From contig NZ_JAHHXM010000011.1 of the NCBI RefSeq assembly GCF_019037185.1, positions 1 through 64,000 on the forward strand: 64,000 nt of DNA. The letters are read 5' to 3'. Shown here one piece after another: positions 1 through 8,751 of the stretch (the stretch's first letter is position 1; each line of letters opens with the position of its first letter). The stretch is from Oceanobacillus caeni. Its GTDB lineage: Bacteria; Bacillota; Bacilli; Bacillales; Amphibacillaceae. The notes beneath the pieces are model-generated. The model saw only the letters and a program-made list of their open reading frames with translations. It did not search any database and was not told the origin of the DNA. The position numbers and the translations under genes are program-made.

Positions 1-385
1 CTTCCCTAGAGTGTGATAATCAAATACATATTAAAAGTCGACTAAAATACAGTACCAACGTCACTTGACGTAGAGCCCAAAATTACTTAAATCCGTTACA
101 ATAATGAATTAACCATTCTACTTTGATTGTATGGAAATATGCAAAATGGATTTATTTTTAAAATTTATAAAAAATATATAGGCATATTAATTTCCATTAT
201 TCCGTACACTATCATACAATGGAATTAACAGAGTGGTTTAATTAGCAGTTCATAGCGAAAGCATTTCATTTTTTCAATATATAGATATGGTGAAGTAATC
301 TCTTCCACCTACTGTTTATTACTTTATAGAGAACTTTAGAAAGTGAGCTAATTGCTTATCTAATGAAGAAGGGAGAGAAAGAAGG
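1..385. other. Intergenic region upstream of mecA
   Basis: This AT-rich stretch carries no convincing reading frame, RNA structure or terminator. In related Bacillaceae the spxA gene lies upstream of mecA, so this is probably the spxA-mecA spacer with the mecA promoter, but I could not identify a clear promoter. A good ribosome binding site (AAGGA) precedes the mecA ATG. Confidence 0.4.
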
Positions 386-1066
386 ATGGATATAGAGAGA
401 ATAAATGAAAATACGGTTAAATTTTATATTTCTTATCTAGACATTGAAGACCTTGGCTTTGAGCGTGAGGAAATTTGGTATGATCGGGAAAGAAGTGAGC
501 AGCTTTTCTGGCAAATGATGGATGAAGTAAACTACAAGGAAGAGGATTTTAACATAGATGGTCCTTTGTGGATTCAAGTCCAAGCTCTTGAAAAAGGTTT
601 AGAGATTATTGTAACTAAAGCCAAAATAGGTAGCAATGGTGAGTTACAAGCGGATGGAATGCTGGACGGTCACTTAGAGGATAAGTTAGAGAATTTCCTT
701 GAAGATAAGTTTGGGAAGAACTTAGGCCAAGATGATGAAGAAGAAATTGATTTGATAGAGGATGGGATGTGGATTATCGCTGAGTTTGATAATTTTGAAG
801 ATGCCATTCAACTAAGCCATTACTTCCAAGATGATACGGATAGTGTGGAAGAAACGGTTTATTCTTATCACAATAAATACTATCTCTATTTGGAATTCTC
901 ACCAGACCTATTAGATGACCACTTACAAGAAGATCTGATTAGTCAAGTGTTGGAGTTTGCAAATGATTCGGATATGTCGATTCATGTATTAGAAGAATAT
1001 GGGAAGAAGCTTTTTGAATATAACGCCTTCGAACAAATTCGTTCCTACTTTCCTGCACAGGTATAG
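386..1066 (+). CDS. mecA: Adaptor protein MecA
   Basis: MecA is the adaptor that delivers substrates such as ComK and ComS to the ClpC-ClpP protease and helps assemble the ClpC hexamer. The 226 residues match the family length. The N-terminal substrate-binding domain starts with MDIERINENTVKFYISYLDI, which is characteristic. An acidic linker (DDEEEIDLIEDG, about residue 116) leads to the C-terminal ClpC-binding domain. ATG start with an upstream AAGGA. The gene is followed by a terminator. Its position next to coiA, pepF and spxH is the conserved Bacillaceae order. Identity is by family recognition and synteny. Confidence 0.95.
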   Translation: MDIERINENTVKFYISYLDIEDLGFEREEIWYDRERSEQLFWQMMDEVNYKEEDFNIDGPLWIQVQALEKGLEIIVTKAKIGSNGELQADGMLDGHLEDKLENFLEDKFGKNLGQDDEEEIDLIEDGMWIIAEFDNFEDAIQLSHYFQDDTDSVEETVYSYHNKYYLYLEFSPDLLDDHLQEDLISQVLEFANDSDMSIHVLEEYGKKLFEYNAFEQIRSYFPAQV

Positions 1067-1100
1067 GTGCTCGTTAACTAAAACGGGTGCCTATTTTTTT
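1063..1100 (+). terminator. Rho-independent terminator of mecA
   Basis: AGGTGCTCGTT pairs with AACGGGTGCCT across a short AACTAA loop, allowing two G-U pairs, and is followed by a run of seven T. Confidence 0.8.
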
Positions 1101-1161
1101 GTTTTATGAATAAAGGATTTTGTATATGTTTGTCGAATTAGTGTAGTGAGGTGGTGAACAT

Positions 1162-2355
1162 ATGCTGCAAGCAAAATTAAAAAATGGAAAAATGGTTACG
1201 CTAATGAATCTAACAAGAAAAGAAATAGAAAGACTAAAGCAAAAAGAAGTGAAGTTTTATTGTCCAGCTTGCCAGGAAGCCGTTTTAATAAAAGCTGGAA
1301 AGAAAATGATTCCGCATTTTGCTCATTATGCAACAAGTCAATGTTCTGCGGGTGATAGGGGAGAGGGAATCTATCATGAACAAGGGAAATTTTTACTTTA
1401 TCAATGGTTAAAGAAACAAGGCTTAGAAGTAACATTAGAGAAATATATCCCCGAGATCCGTCAACGACCAGACATCCTGTTGAAAATTAATAAAAAGCAA
1501 ATTGCAGTAGAATACCAATGTGCAAGAATTCCAGTAGAGGAAGTTAACAGACGCAATCGAGGATATCAATCGATTGGAATAACCCCGATATGGATTTTAG
1601 GAGCAAACCTGTTAGAAAGGCAAGGAAAAAACACCTTTAAAATCAACTCCTTCACGCAACAATTTATTCATCGATTTTCCTACGAGCTGCCTACTGTATT
1701 ATATTACTTTTGCCCCCAAACGCTTCAATTTATTTTTATCCAAGATCTCTTTTTTACTACAAAAACCCAAGCAATTGGAAAGTTAAAAGTAATAGATATT
1801 AGGAAATTTCATTTTAAAGAATTGTTTGCACTCTCGCATTTTATGAAAAAAGAAATCTATTCATTGTGGGAAAAACGTAAGCTACACTTCCGTCTTAAAC
1901 CAAGAAATAATTTATATGGGATGGAATTAGCTTGGTATCAGTGGTTATATTTGAAACAAGTTCATGTAGAAAGTCTTCCTTCCATTGTATATTTACCTGT
2001 GTCCGCACAATACCGAATGAAATCACCACCATGGGATTGGCAAAGTAGAATTTGCATGAATCTCCTACAACCTTTAGAAATTGGAAGTATCATTTCCTTT
2101 CATTCCATCCAATATCAGCTAAGAAAACAAATGAAACCTACATCTTCCTATCCTTTAATCCAATACCAGGATGACCCAATTAAAGAGTACCTTCAAATTC
2201 TAGAAAAACTAAATATATTATCCATCTTGCCCAACCATACCTATAAAATGAATCAGCAGCTTTCGTTATATACTCACGTAGAAGAGGCGGTAAACGGAGA
2301 TAAGGCGTTAATCAAGCAATTAATAATGAAGGAAGGAAACAAAATCCGAGCATGA
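1162..2355 (+). CDS. coiA: Competence protein CoiA
   Basis: CoiA is a competence-induced nuclease-like protein needed for recombination of imported DNA. The 397-residue product has an N-terminal zinc-ribbon-like segment (FYCPACQEAV then IPHFAH, about residues 32-55). A restriction-endonuclease-like core follows with RPDILL and VEYQCARI near residues 103-122, which supply the D and E-x-Q type catalytic residues of the family. GAGGTGG precedes the ATG start. It lies between mecA and pepF as in B. subtilis. ComK control is expected from the family but was not tested on the sequence. Confidence 0.9.
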   Translation: MLQAKLKNGKMVTLMNLTRKEIERLKQKEVKFYCPACQEAVLIKAGKKMIPHFAHYATSQCSAGDRGEGIYHEQGKFLLYQWLKKQGLEVTLEKYIPEIRQRPDILLKINKKQIAVEYQCARIPVEEVNRRNRGYQSIGITPIWILGANLLERQGKNTFKINSFTQQFIHRFSYELPTVLYYFCPQTLQFIFIQDLFFTTKTQAIGKLKVIDIRKFHFKELFALSHFMKKEIYSLWEKRKLHFRLKPRNNLYGMELAWYQWLYLKQVHVESLPSIVYLPVSAQYRMKSPPWDWQSRICMNLLQPLEIGSIISFHSIQYQLRKQMKPTSSYPLIQYQDDPIKEYLQILEKLNILSILPNHTYKMNQQLSLYTHVEEAVNGDKALIKQLIMKEGNKIRA

Positions 2356-2458
2356 ATCTACTGTATTTCGATATACTAAGTAAATAGGAGAGAATAAAAA
2401 GGAATATTTTAGTAAATCTAGAATTATTAAGGATAAGGAATTAAAGGAGGAATTTGTA

Positions 2459-4270
2459 ATGGCACAATCAACAAAACAATTACCAAAACGTGAAGAAGTA
2501 CCTGTAGAAAAAACATGGAAACTCGAAGACATATTCGAAACCGATGATCTTTGGAAAAAAGAGTTTGAACAATTACAAAAAGATATTCCTGAAATTACAA
2601 AGTTCCAAGGAAAACTATCCGAATCAGCGGACACCCTTTATAATCTATTCAAACTGCAAGATGAACTTGGAGAACGATTAGGGAAGTTATATACATACGC
2701 TCATATGCGCTATGACCAAGATACGACGAATTCCTTTTACCAAGCAATGAATGCTCAAGCAGAAACGGTATTGACGCTTGCATCAAGTTCAATGAGTTAT
2801 GTAGTTCCTGAGATTCTTACGATGGATGAAGCGAAATTGGAATCCTTTTTACAGGAAAAGAAAGAATTACAAGAATATAATAAGGTTCTAGATGAAATTA
2901 ACCGCCAACGTCCACATGTACTAAGCGAAAAAGAGGAAGTTCTATTAGCAGAGGCTTCTGAAGCATTATCGACAGGTTCTCAGACTTTTAGTATGTTAAA
3001 TAATGCCGATTTACCATTCCCAGCAATTAAAGACGAGAATGGGGAAGAAATTGATTTAACACATGGGCGTTATAGTCGCTTCATGGAATCAAAAGATAGG
3101 AGAGTCCGTAAAGATGCGTTTAAAGCAATGTATGATACGTATGGCCAATTCAAGAATACATTTGCATCCACTTTAAGCGGAACAGTGAAAACACATAATT
3201 TCTCAGCGAAAGTGCGAAATTATGACTCTGCAAGACAATCTGCATTGGATAACAATAATATTCCAGAAGAAGTTTATGATAACCTAGTTGAAGCGGTGAA
3301 TGATAAACTACCATTACTACATCGCTATATCGAACTTCGTAAAAAAGTTCTTGGTGTGGATGAACTTCATATGTACGATATGTATACTCCATTAGTAAAA
3401 GATGTGGAGATGAAAATAAGCTATGATGAGGCGAAAGATTACGTTATTAAAGGACTAAAACCATTAGGTGAAGAGTACGGAAAGATCCTTGAACAAAGCT
3501 TTGAAAATCGTTGGATTGATGTAGTTGAAAATAAAGGTAAACGTAGTGGGGCTTATTCTTCAGGTGCGTATGGAACAAATCCGTATGTCCTGTTAAACTG
3601 GCAAGACAATGTAAATAATACGTTTACATTAGCACATGAACTTGGACATTCCTTGCATAGTTACTACACAAGAAAAAATCAACCATATCGTTACGGAAAT
3701 TATTCCATTTTCGTTGCAGAAGTAGCTTCCACATGTAATGAAGCATTATTAAATGATTACATGTTAAAAAACTTAGAAGATGAAAAAGAAAAATTATATT
3801 TATTAAATCATTTTCTAGAAGGCTTTAGAGGAACCGTATTCCGTCAAACGATGTTCGCTGAATTTGAACACGATATTCATGTTCAGGCAAAAAATGGGGA
3901 AGCATTGACAGCAGATAAATTAACGGAAATTTATTATGCACTTAATAAAAAATATTATGGTGATGCAGTAGTATCTGATGAAGAAATTGGTTTAGAATGG
4001 GCAAGAATTCCGCATTTCTACTACGATTACTATGTGTACCAATATGCAACAGGCTATTCCGCCGCAACAGCCTTAGCAAATCAAATTTTAACAGAAGGAG
4101 ATCCTGCTGTAGAGCGTTATTTAGAATTTTTGAAGGCAGGAAGTAGTGATGACCCAATTGAAGTATTGAAAAAAGCAGGGGTAGACATGACATCGAAACA
4201 GCCCATTTTAGGTGCTTTGGATGTCTTCGAAGAGAAGTTAAATGAAATGGAAAAACTATTATTAAATTAA
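2459..4270 (+). CDS. pepF: Oligoendopeptidase F (M3 metallopeptidase)
   Basis: This is a cytoplasmic zinc oligopeptidase that trims peptides of roughly 7-17 residues. The 603 residues are typical of PepF. The M3 zinc motif is visible as LAHELGHSLHS (about residues 390-400), with the downstream glutamate ligand in VAEVASTCNE. AAAGGAGG precedes the ATG start. A strong terminator follows immediately, separating the gene from the RoxS-like small RNA downstream. Confidence 0.95.
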   Translation: MAQSTKQLPKREEVPVEKTWKLEDIFETDDLWKKEFEQLQKDIPEITKFQGKLSESADTLYNLFKLQDELGERLGKLYTYAHMRYDQDTTNSFYQAMNAQAETVLTLASSSMSYVVPEILTMDEAKLESFLQEKKELQEYNKVLDEINRQRPHVLSEKEEVLLAEASEALSTGSQTFSMLNNADLPFPAIKDENGEEIDLTHGRYSRFMESKDRRVRKDAFKAMYDTYGQFKNTFASTLSGTVKTHNFSAKVRNYDSARQSALDNNNIPEEVYDNLVEAVNDKLPLLHRYIELRKKVLGVDELHMYDMYTPLVKDVEMKISYDEAKDYVIKGLKPLGEEYGKILEQSFENRWIDVVENKGKRSGAYSSGAYGTNPYVLLNWQDNVNNTFTLAHELGHSLHSYYTRKNQPYRYGNYSIFVAEVASTCNEALLNDYMLKNLEDEKEKLYLLNHFLEGFRGTVFRQTMFAEFEHDIHVQAKNGEALTADKLTEIYYALNKKYYGDAVVSDEEIGLEWARIPHFYYDYYVYQYATGYSAATALANQILTEGDPAVERYLEFLKAGSSDDPIEVLKKAGVDMTSKQPILGALDVFEEKLNEMEKLLLN

Positions 4271-4276
4271 TAAGCA

Positions 4277-4304
4277 AAGGAGCAGGTGTACCTGCTCCTT
4301 TTTA
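4277..4304 (+). terminator. Terminator of pepF
   Basis: Perfect stem GGAGCAGGT / ACCTGCTCC followed by TTTTT, seven bases after the pepF stop codon. Confidence 0.9.
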
Positions 4305-4322
4305 AATAAAAAATTGAACTTT

Positions 4323-4340
4323 TTGTGAATGCATGAACAA
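4323..4340. promoter_or_regulatory. Rex-like box of RoxS copy 1
   Basis: TTGTGAATGCATGAACAA is close to the Rex consensus TTGTGAA-N4-TTCACAA, with one mismatch in the right arm. It ends five bases before the -35 hexamer of the first RoxS-like RNA. Rex is the NADH-sensing repressor known to control RoxS in B. subtilis. Confidence 0.7.
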
Positions 4341-4345
4341 AAACC

Positions 4346-4374
4346 TTGAAAATTCGACATGAACTTGATATTAT
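4346..4374 (+). promoter_or_regulatory. SigA promoter of RoxS copy 1
   Basis: TTGAAA (4346-4351), a 17-base spacer, then TATTAT (4369-4374). This predicts a start at about 4381. Confidence 0.75.
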
Positions 4375-4380
4375 ATAGTT

Positions 4381-4497
4381 GTAAGTTTAATACAAACAAA
4401 TACCCCTTTTGTTTGATCATGAAACTTTCTCCCATCCCCCCTTTGTTTATACAAAGACGGACTAAGGATATGCGCTGCCCCGCATATCCTTTTTTCT
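4381..4497 (+). ncRNA. roxS: RoxS/RsaE small regulatory RNA, copy 1
   Basis: The predicted transcript of about 115 nucleotides has the hallmarks of RoxS/RsaE. An unpaired 5' part carries ACAAACAAATACCCCTTTTG, then come the C-rich seed CTTTCTCCCATCCCCC, a small TTTGT/ACAAA hairpin, and the terminator stem GGATATGCG / CGCATATCC with a T-run. RoxS/RsaE pairs with ribosome binding sites of central-metabolism mRNAs to adjust NAD+/NADH balance. In Firmicutes it lies near pepF and spxH, as here. Recognition rests on motif order and synteny, not on a covariance search. A short frame running through it is coincidental. Confidence 0.88.
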
Positions 4498-4603
4498 TTT
4501 TTCTTTTTTATAAAGCTTTTAGAGTAAAGGTGTCATTCCTTTTATCCATGATGCACATTTAAGGAAGGGAGCCACCTCCTAAACTCCAGGCATAAAATAC
4601 GAA

Positions 4604-4786
4604 TTATCTCATTCTTCTCCGGTGAAATGTATTTTGATTGAACAAAGAATAGATGGTGAGATAAATTGCAATAAATAAAATTGGTAATGTAATATAAATA
4701 GGGATTAATTGCATGATTCCTAAAATATTTAAGCCAAATGCAATGAGTGCTAAGACGAAGAAGAAGAGAGGAAAGAGTAGTTGCAC
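4604..4786 (-). CDS. Small two-segment membrane protein, unknown function
   Basis: This 60-residue hydrophobic protein starts with GTG behind a strong AAGGAGGG at good spacing, so it is probably translated. Two membrane segments are visible (about residues 3-25 and 29-49), with a basic C-terminus (HRRRMR). It lies on the opposite strand between the two RoxS copies, convergent with copy 1 and divergent from copy 2. I do not recognise a family and assign no function. Confidence 0.7.
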   Translation of the reverse strand: MQLLFPLFFFVLALIAFGLNILGIMQLIPIYITLPILFIAIYLTIYSLFNQNTFHRRRMR

Positions 4787-4861
4787 GAAGAGACCCTCCT
4801 TACATAGAATTCATTTTTATATCAAGTATATGCAACAAAGAAAATAATAGAATTGAACATT

Positions 4862-4879
4862 TTGTGAAATTATGAACAG
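4862..4879. promoter_or_regulatory. Rex-like box of RoxS copy 2
   Basis: TTGTGAAATTATGAACAG has the same layout as the box at 4323 (TTGTGAA-N4-TGAACA). It ends five bases before the -35 hexamer of the second RNA. Confidence 0.65.
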
Positions 4880-4883
4880 AGGG

Positions 4884-4912
4884 TTGTCAAACATTAAAAT
4901 ACTTGTTATTAT
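4884..4912 (+). promoter_or_regulatory. SigA promoter of RoxS copy 2
   Basis: TTGTCA (4884-4889), a 17-base spacer and TATTAT (4907-4912). The architecture is identical to copy 1. Confidence 0.8.
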
Positions 4913-4918
4913 TAATTT

Positions 4919-5038
4919 GTAAGTTAATTACACAAACAAATACCCCTTTTGTTTGATCATGAAACTTTCTCCCATCCCCCTTTGTATTTATACAAAGAAT
5001 GAAAAAGGATATGCGCTGCCCCGCATATCCTTTTTTTG
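4919..5038 (+). ncRNA. roxS: RoxS/RsaE small regulatory RNA, copy 2
   Basis: Second copy of the RNA at 4381. From the ACAAACAAATACCCC segment through the CTCCCATCCCCC seed the two are nearly identical, as is the terminator stem. They differ in the 5' leader and in the spacer before the terminator. The terminator has A residues on the other side of its stem, so it can also stop spxH transcription from the opposite strand. Conservation of seeds in both copies argues that both are functional. Confidence 0.88.
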
Positions 5039-5048
5039 CAATATACTA

Positions 5049-5882
5049 TTATTCCTTATATTTCCAATAACATCTTTCGTTTTCATTTATTCGGTTTACT
5101 CGTTGTCTGAATTGCAGCTTTTTCAATTCTTTCTCTGTTTTCGATAAACTCCAATCATAAACAATGGAAATTTCCTTGCTTCTAACCATATTATGTCGTT
5201 TTAAAAATTCCTCTAATGGTGGTTTCTCTGATGGAATTGGGGTAATTTGTAAGGTTTCCTGTAATATAAATTCATACACTTCATATGGATAAAGACCTAC
5301 TATTTTAATCCCTTGGTCATCATTTGAATGGTTAAAAAAGACAACAGTTGGTGTTATATCTATTTCCATTTCGTGTCTAAGCTGTACATCACTTTGAAAA
5401 GCTTTCCTAGCGGTGGCGGAGTGCATATCTTCTACAAACTCTTCTAAATCTAATTTTGCTTCACGGGCAATTTCCATTAGGATTTGTTCATTGGAAATGT
5501 CAAGATTTCGCAAAAAGAGGTGTTCTTGTAGTTTTCTCAAAAATGTTTTTCCTGCTCTTTTTCCTTGAATCTCGGCGGCTTTAATAGCAAAAGATACAAT
5601 CCAAGGATTAGAAACAGTAAAATTATTAGATGAATAAGACGATTTTCTGCAAGACAGTTGATCACGATTTATAGAAGGACTTAAAATTTGTTGGATAGTG
5701 AAAAATCGTCCATATTCAAGCGAAAACTTTTTTATATAAGGCTCAAAATACCAGCAGTTCGGGCAAAGTGGGTCTATAAACACATACATTTCAATCGGTT
5801 TAGAATGACTGTCAAGATAGTTGCAGCTTTCCGATGTGTTTGACTTATTAAACTTTTTTAGCTCAGTTTGATCCCAACTCAC
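5049..5882 (-). CDS. spxH: ClpXP adaptor SpxH (YjbH), DsbA-like
   Basis: SpxH binds the stress regulator Spx and presents it to ClpXP for degradation. The 277-residue protein has a DsbA-type thioredoxin fold with the motif DPLCPNCW near residue 40 and the helical insert of DsbA relatives. The start is GTG with AAGGAG eight bases upstream; an ATG two bases earlier runs straight into a stop. The gene shares its downstream terminator with RoxS copy 2 and follows yjbI on the same strand. Confidence 0.92.
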   Translation of the reverse strand: MSWDQTELKKFNKSNTSESCNYLDSHSKPIEMYVFIDPLCPNCWYFEPYIKKFSLEYGRFFTIQQILSPSINRDQLSCRKSSYSSNNFTVSNPWIVSFAIKAAEIQGKRAGKTFLRKLQEHLFLRNLDISNEQILMEIAREAKLDLEEFVEDMHSATARKAFQSDVQLRHEMEIDITPTVVFFNHSNDDQGIKIVGLYPYEVYEFILQETLQITPIPSEKPPLEEFLKRHNMVRSKEISIVYDWSLSKTEKELKKLQFRQRVNRINENERCYWKYKE

Positions 5883-5889
5883 ATCGAAT

Positions 5890-5948
5890 TCTCCTTTCTA
5901 GTGCGTGTTCAAAAAGGAGGGTGACGCACTTTTTGAACAACTTCTTCT
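5890..5948. repeat. Intergenic inverted repeat (GTTCAAAAAG ... CTTTTTGAAC)
   Basis: GTTCAAAAAG and CTTTTTGAAC form a stem around a GAGGGTGACGCA loop, between yjbI and spxH. In reverse complement its flanks (AAGTTGTTCAAAA and CCTCC-TTTTTGAACA-GCAC) match the element at 9622-9692, so both belong to one small repeat family. It may act as a terminator or processing hairpin. Confidence 0.6.
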
Positions 5949-5949
5949 A

Positions 5950-6333
5950 TCAATCTAGTTTATTCATCATATGATTTGCTGTAAGGGTCAATTTTTCAAA
6001 TATCACCGAACGATACGGTTCTTCAATTTCAGCTTCGTCAAGTGCCTCTTTCATACAACTTAACCATGCATCTCTTCTTGTTGGTGTAATGGGGAATGGC
6101 AAGTGGCGTCTTCTCATCATTGGTTGACCACGTTCTTCCTCATAAAGTCTAGGACCTCCAAAAAATTGGGTTAAAAATAATCTTTGTTTTCTTGCCGTTT
6201 CCGTTAAATCCTCTGGGAAAATGGGAATTAAATCAGGATGTTTCCCGACTCGTTTATAAAAAGCAGTAACTAATCTGTCTATTGTATCAAAGCCACCAAT
6301 TGCTTCATAAATCGTTCCGTGTTTTATTTCCAT
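5950..6333 (-). CDS. yjbI: Group II truncated haemoglobin (YjbI)
   Basis: This is a small oxygen- and NO-binding globin of the trHbO group. The 127-residue length fits. The features TVYEAIGG-like start, FYKRVGKHPDLIPIFPED, TQFFGGPRLYEEERGQPMM and RRRHLPFPITPTRRDAWLSCM are typical, with the proximal histidine in RHLPFPI. It is transcribed towards spxH; the yjbH-yjbI pairing is conserved in Bacillaceae and linked to oxidative stress. Confidence 0.9.
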   Translation of the reverse strand: MEIKHGTIYEAIGGFDTIDRLVTAFYKRVGKHPDLIPIFPEDLTETARKQRLFLTQFFGGPRLYEEERGQPMMRRRHLPFPITPTRRDAWLSCMKEALDEAEIEEPYRSVIFEKLTLTANHMMNKLD

Positions 6334-6440
6334 CCGCTTCTCCTTATTTATGGTTTACAAAAACATATATAATATAATTTTCCTGCTTTTAATTTTACAA
6401 GTGGATGATAGAATGGGCAACAAATCTGATTAAATGCTTC

Positions 6441-7013
6441 CTATTTAGGTGATGTATTAAAAAAACGTACTATTTTATTAGGTGTTTCCTTCTTCTTAAT
6501 TCCAAATTGATTTAAAATAGAATGAAATCTTGTAAGTCCTATTTTTTGATCCTTTGCTTCTAATTCAAATTCATAATCTTGAACACCATTATAAGTACTA
6601 ACATCTAGAACAATGAGGACATCCTGGTATTCAACCTCTCGACGCTCTGTTGTGAGACTTCCATAATATACTAATTCCTCTTGATCAACGCCTAAGTTTT
6701 GCAATTGTCGGGTTGTCTCAGGTTTTGGAATGATTTTTCCATTTAACCAATGTTTTGCTTCTTCTTCTGTTAACGTATCGTGTGTTTCTTGTAAGCCTAA
6801 TTCATGTGGTTCTTTTAATGTTAGACGATAATTCCCTTGTTTTTCCCGAATTCTAAGTGCGCATCCCTTGTCCTTTAATGAAAGATCTTTTGTCTCAAAA
6901 TAAAAATTCGTTTGTTTTACACTATATTCAGGGAATGGCAATTTATCCAATAAAATGTTAAATTCATCTTCTGTTAACAAATTTTTAAATTCAATTTCTA
7001 TTTCTTGTGCCAT
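6441..7013 (-). CDS. yjbK: CYTH domain protein YjbK
   Basis: A CYTH (triphosphate tunnel metalloenzyme) protein, probably acting on polyphosphate- or nucleotide-type substrates. The N-terminal signature E-I-E-F-K (ExExK) is present at residues 5-9. Alternating charged strands (RIREKQGNYRLTLK, FELEAKD) follow, as expected for the tunnel fold. I place the start at ATG 7013; an upstream TTG frame would overlap the GGAGG ribosome binding site. Length is 190 residues. It is divergent from relQ. Confidence 0.88.
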   Translation of the reverse strand: MAQEIEIEFKNLLTEDEFNILLDKLPFPEYSVKQTNFYFETKDLSLKDKGCALRIREKQGNYRLTLKEPHELGLQETHDTLTEEEAKHWLNGKIIPKPETTRQLQNLGVDQEELVYYGSLTTERREVEYQDVLIVLDVSTYNGVQDYEFELEAKDQKIGLTRFHSILNQFGIKKKETPNKIVRFFNTSPK

Positions 7014-7149
7014 AAAAAATTTGGCCTCCAATTATAATGTAAAAATATATTATTAATGATTATCGCCAATATAGGATAAATTTGCAAAGAAAAGGAATCA
7101 AGCTAGTATGTTACACGAATATAAGCTATAATTTGAGTGGACTTTGTCT

Positions 7150-7247
7150 TTGATTGCAGGCTAGGAAATACAATGTTTTCTTCCCACAAAGTGTAGCGGA
7201 GACAATGATTAAAGCTTTTGGAGAAAATGCCAAGTTTTCTAAATAAC
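7150..7247 (+). other. Short open stretch between yjbK and relQ, possible gene remnant
   Basis: About 32 codons from a TTG near 7150 read ARKYNVFFPQSVAETMIKAF and end in a stop, upstream of relQ. There is no ribosome binding site and no recognised family. It could be a coding relic or chance. The remaining spacer holds the yjbK and relQ promoters, which I could not delimit. Confidence 0.2.
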
Positions 7248-7294
7248 GATGGTGAAAGATTCATGTTACAGTTAAGTGTAGGAGTGTGTTTGTT

Positions 7295-7909
7295 ATGAAC
7301 TGGGAATATTTACTTGCCCCCTATAAACAGGTGGTTGATGAGCTTAAAGTAAAATTAAGAGGAACGCGATCACAATTTGAATACGAATCATCTCATTCGC
7401 CAATCGAATTTGTTACCGGAAGAGTAAAACCAGTCCAAAGTATTTTAGAAAAAGCTAAAAATAGGGGAGTCCCATTAGAAAATATTGAAAAAGAAATATA
7501 TGATATAGCTGGTGTTCGGGTCGTGTGTCAATTTGTAGATGATATTTATGCTATTGTTGAAATGCTTCGTAATCGTGATGATTTTTCAATTGTAGAAGAG
7601 AAAGATTATATTACGAATAAAAAGCCTAGCGGATATCGCTCCTATCATATGATTATTCAATACCCAGTAGAAATGGTTCGGGGGAGAAAACTAGTCTTAG
7701 CCGAAATCCAAATACGTACGCTAGCAATGAACTTTTGGGCGACGAATGAACATTCATTGAATTATAAATATAAAGGTAGTATTCCTGATGATATCCAAAT
7801 AAGATTGCAGAATGCTGCTGAAGCGGCTTTTAAATTAGATGAAGAAATGTCAAAAATAAAACATGAAATTCAAGAAGCGCGGCGAATCTTTAATAGGAAA
7901 TATAATTAA
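7295..7909 (+). CDS. relQ: Small alarmone synthetase RelQ (YjbM)
   Basis: RelQ makes (p)ppGpp by pyrophosphate transfer from ATP to GDP or GTP and lacks a hydrolase domain. The synthetase motifs are visible: [22 protein letters not shown] and [14 protein letters not shown]. The frame opens at 7286 with GTG, but the ATG at 7295 ([12 protein letters not shown]) has the better spaced AGGAG and matches family starts, giving 204 residues. The gene is followed closely by nadK, as in B. subtilis. Confidence 0.94.
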   Translation: MNWEYLLAPYKQVVDELKVKLRGTRSQFEYESSHSPIEFVTGRVKPVQSILEKAKNRGVPLENIEKEIYDIAGVRVVCQFVDDIYAIVEMLRNRDDFSIVEEKDYITNKKPSGYRSYHMIIQYPVEMVRGRKLVLAEIQIRTLAMNFWATNEHSLNYKYKGSIPDDIQIRLQNAAEAAFKLDEEMSKIKHEIQEARRIFNRKYN

Positions 7910-7932
7910 TTTTATTAAAGGGGAGGAACGAC

Positions 7933-8733
7933 TTGAAATTTAAAATTGTATCTAGAGAGGATAAGCGTTCAGAAAAAATAAAAGTAACGATGAAACAATA
8001 TTTAACAGATTTTGAATTGGAATACGATCGAGAGGAACCTGAAATCGTTATTTCTGTTGGAGGAGATGGAACGTTTCTGGAGGCCTTTCATCGCTACGTC
8101 CATCGTTTAAATCGAACGGCTTTTATTGGAGTTCATACTGGTCATCTTGGGTTTTATGCAGATTACACACCAGATGAAATCGAAAAATTAGTGATAGAAA
8201 TTGCGAAAACTCCATTTCAAGTTGTTGAGTATCCATTACTTGAAGTGATTATAAGAAAAAACTCCGGTGAAAGGGATCGTTTTCTCGCCTTAAATGAATC
8301 AATGATTAAAACAGCGGAGGGCTCTGTTGTCTTTGATGTTAAAATTAAAGGGGAGTATTTTGAAACGTTCCGTGGAGATGGAATTTGTATTTCTACACCT
8401 TCCGGAAGTACTGCATATAATAAGGCATTAGGTGGTGCCATCATACACCCAGCCATTGAAGCAATTCAATTAACAGAAATGGCTTCTATTAATAATCGGG
8501 TTTTCCGTACGATAGGCTCTCCTTTAATTTTGCCAAAACATCATACATGTTTACTGGAACCGAAGAAGGACAAAAGCTTCCTAATTTCCATTGATCATTT
8601 TAGTCGAACCTATAATGATGTGAAGTCGATTCAATGTCGGGTGGCGAAAGAAAGAGTACGATTTGCTAGATTTAGACAATTCCCATTTTGGAATCGAGTC
8701 AGAGATTCTTTTGTTACGGAAGATGGGAAATAA
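7933..8733 (+). CDS. nadK: NAD kinase
   Basis: Phosphorylates NAD to NADP with ATP. The catalytic GGDGT motif lies at about residues 38-47 ([15 protein letters not shown]). It is followed by ALNESMI and [16 protein letters not shown], the conserved nucleotide-binding and active-site elements. TTG start behind GGGGAGG. Length 266 residues is the Bacillus NadK size. It sits 23 bases after relQ and 18 bases before the pseudouridine synthase, suggesting one transcript. Confidence 0.95.
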   Translation: MKFKIVSREDKRSEKIKVTMKQYLTDFELEYDREEPEIVISVGGDGTFLEAFHRYVHRLNRTAFIGVHTGHLGFYADYTPDEIEKLVIEIAKTPFQVVEYPLLEVIIRKNSGERDRFLALNESMIKTAEGSVVFDVKIKGEYFETFRGDGICISTPSGSTAYNKALGGAIIHPAIEAIQLTEMASINNRVFRTIGSPLILPKHHTCLLEPKKDKSFLISIDHFSRTYNDVKSIQCRVAKERVRFARFRQFPFWNRVRDSFVTEDGK

Positions 8734-8751
8734 GAATGAGGCGAAGTAGTT

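Noticed and set aside
4359-5147. Short plus-strand reading frames running through the RoxS copies
   Set aside because: They coincide with promoter, seed and terminator of the small RNAs, lack ribosome binding sites and differ in their C-terminal halves.
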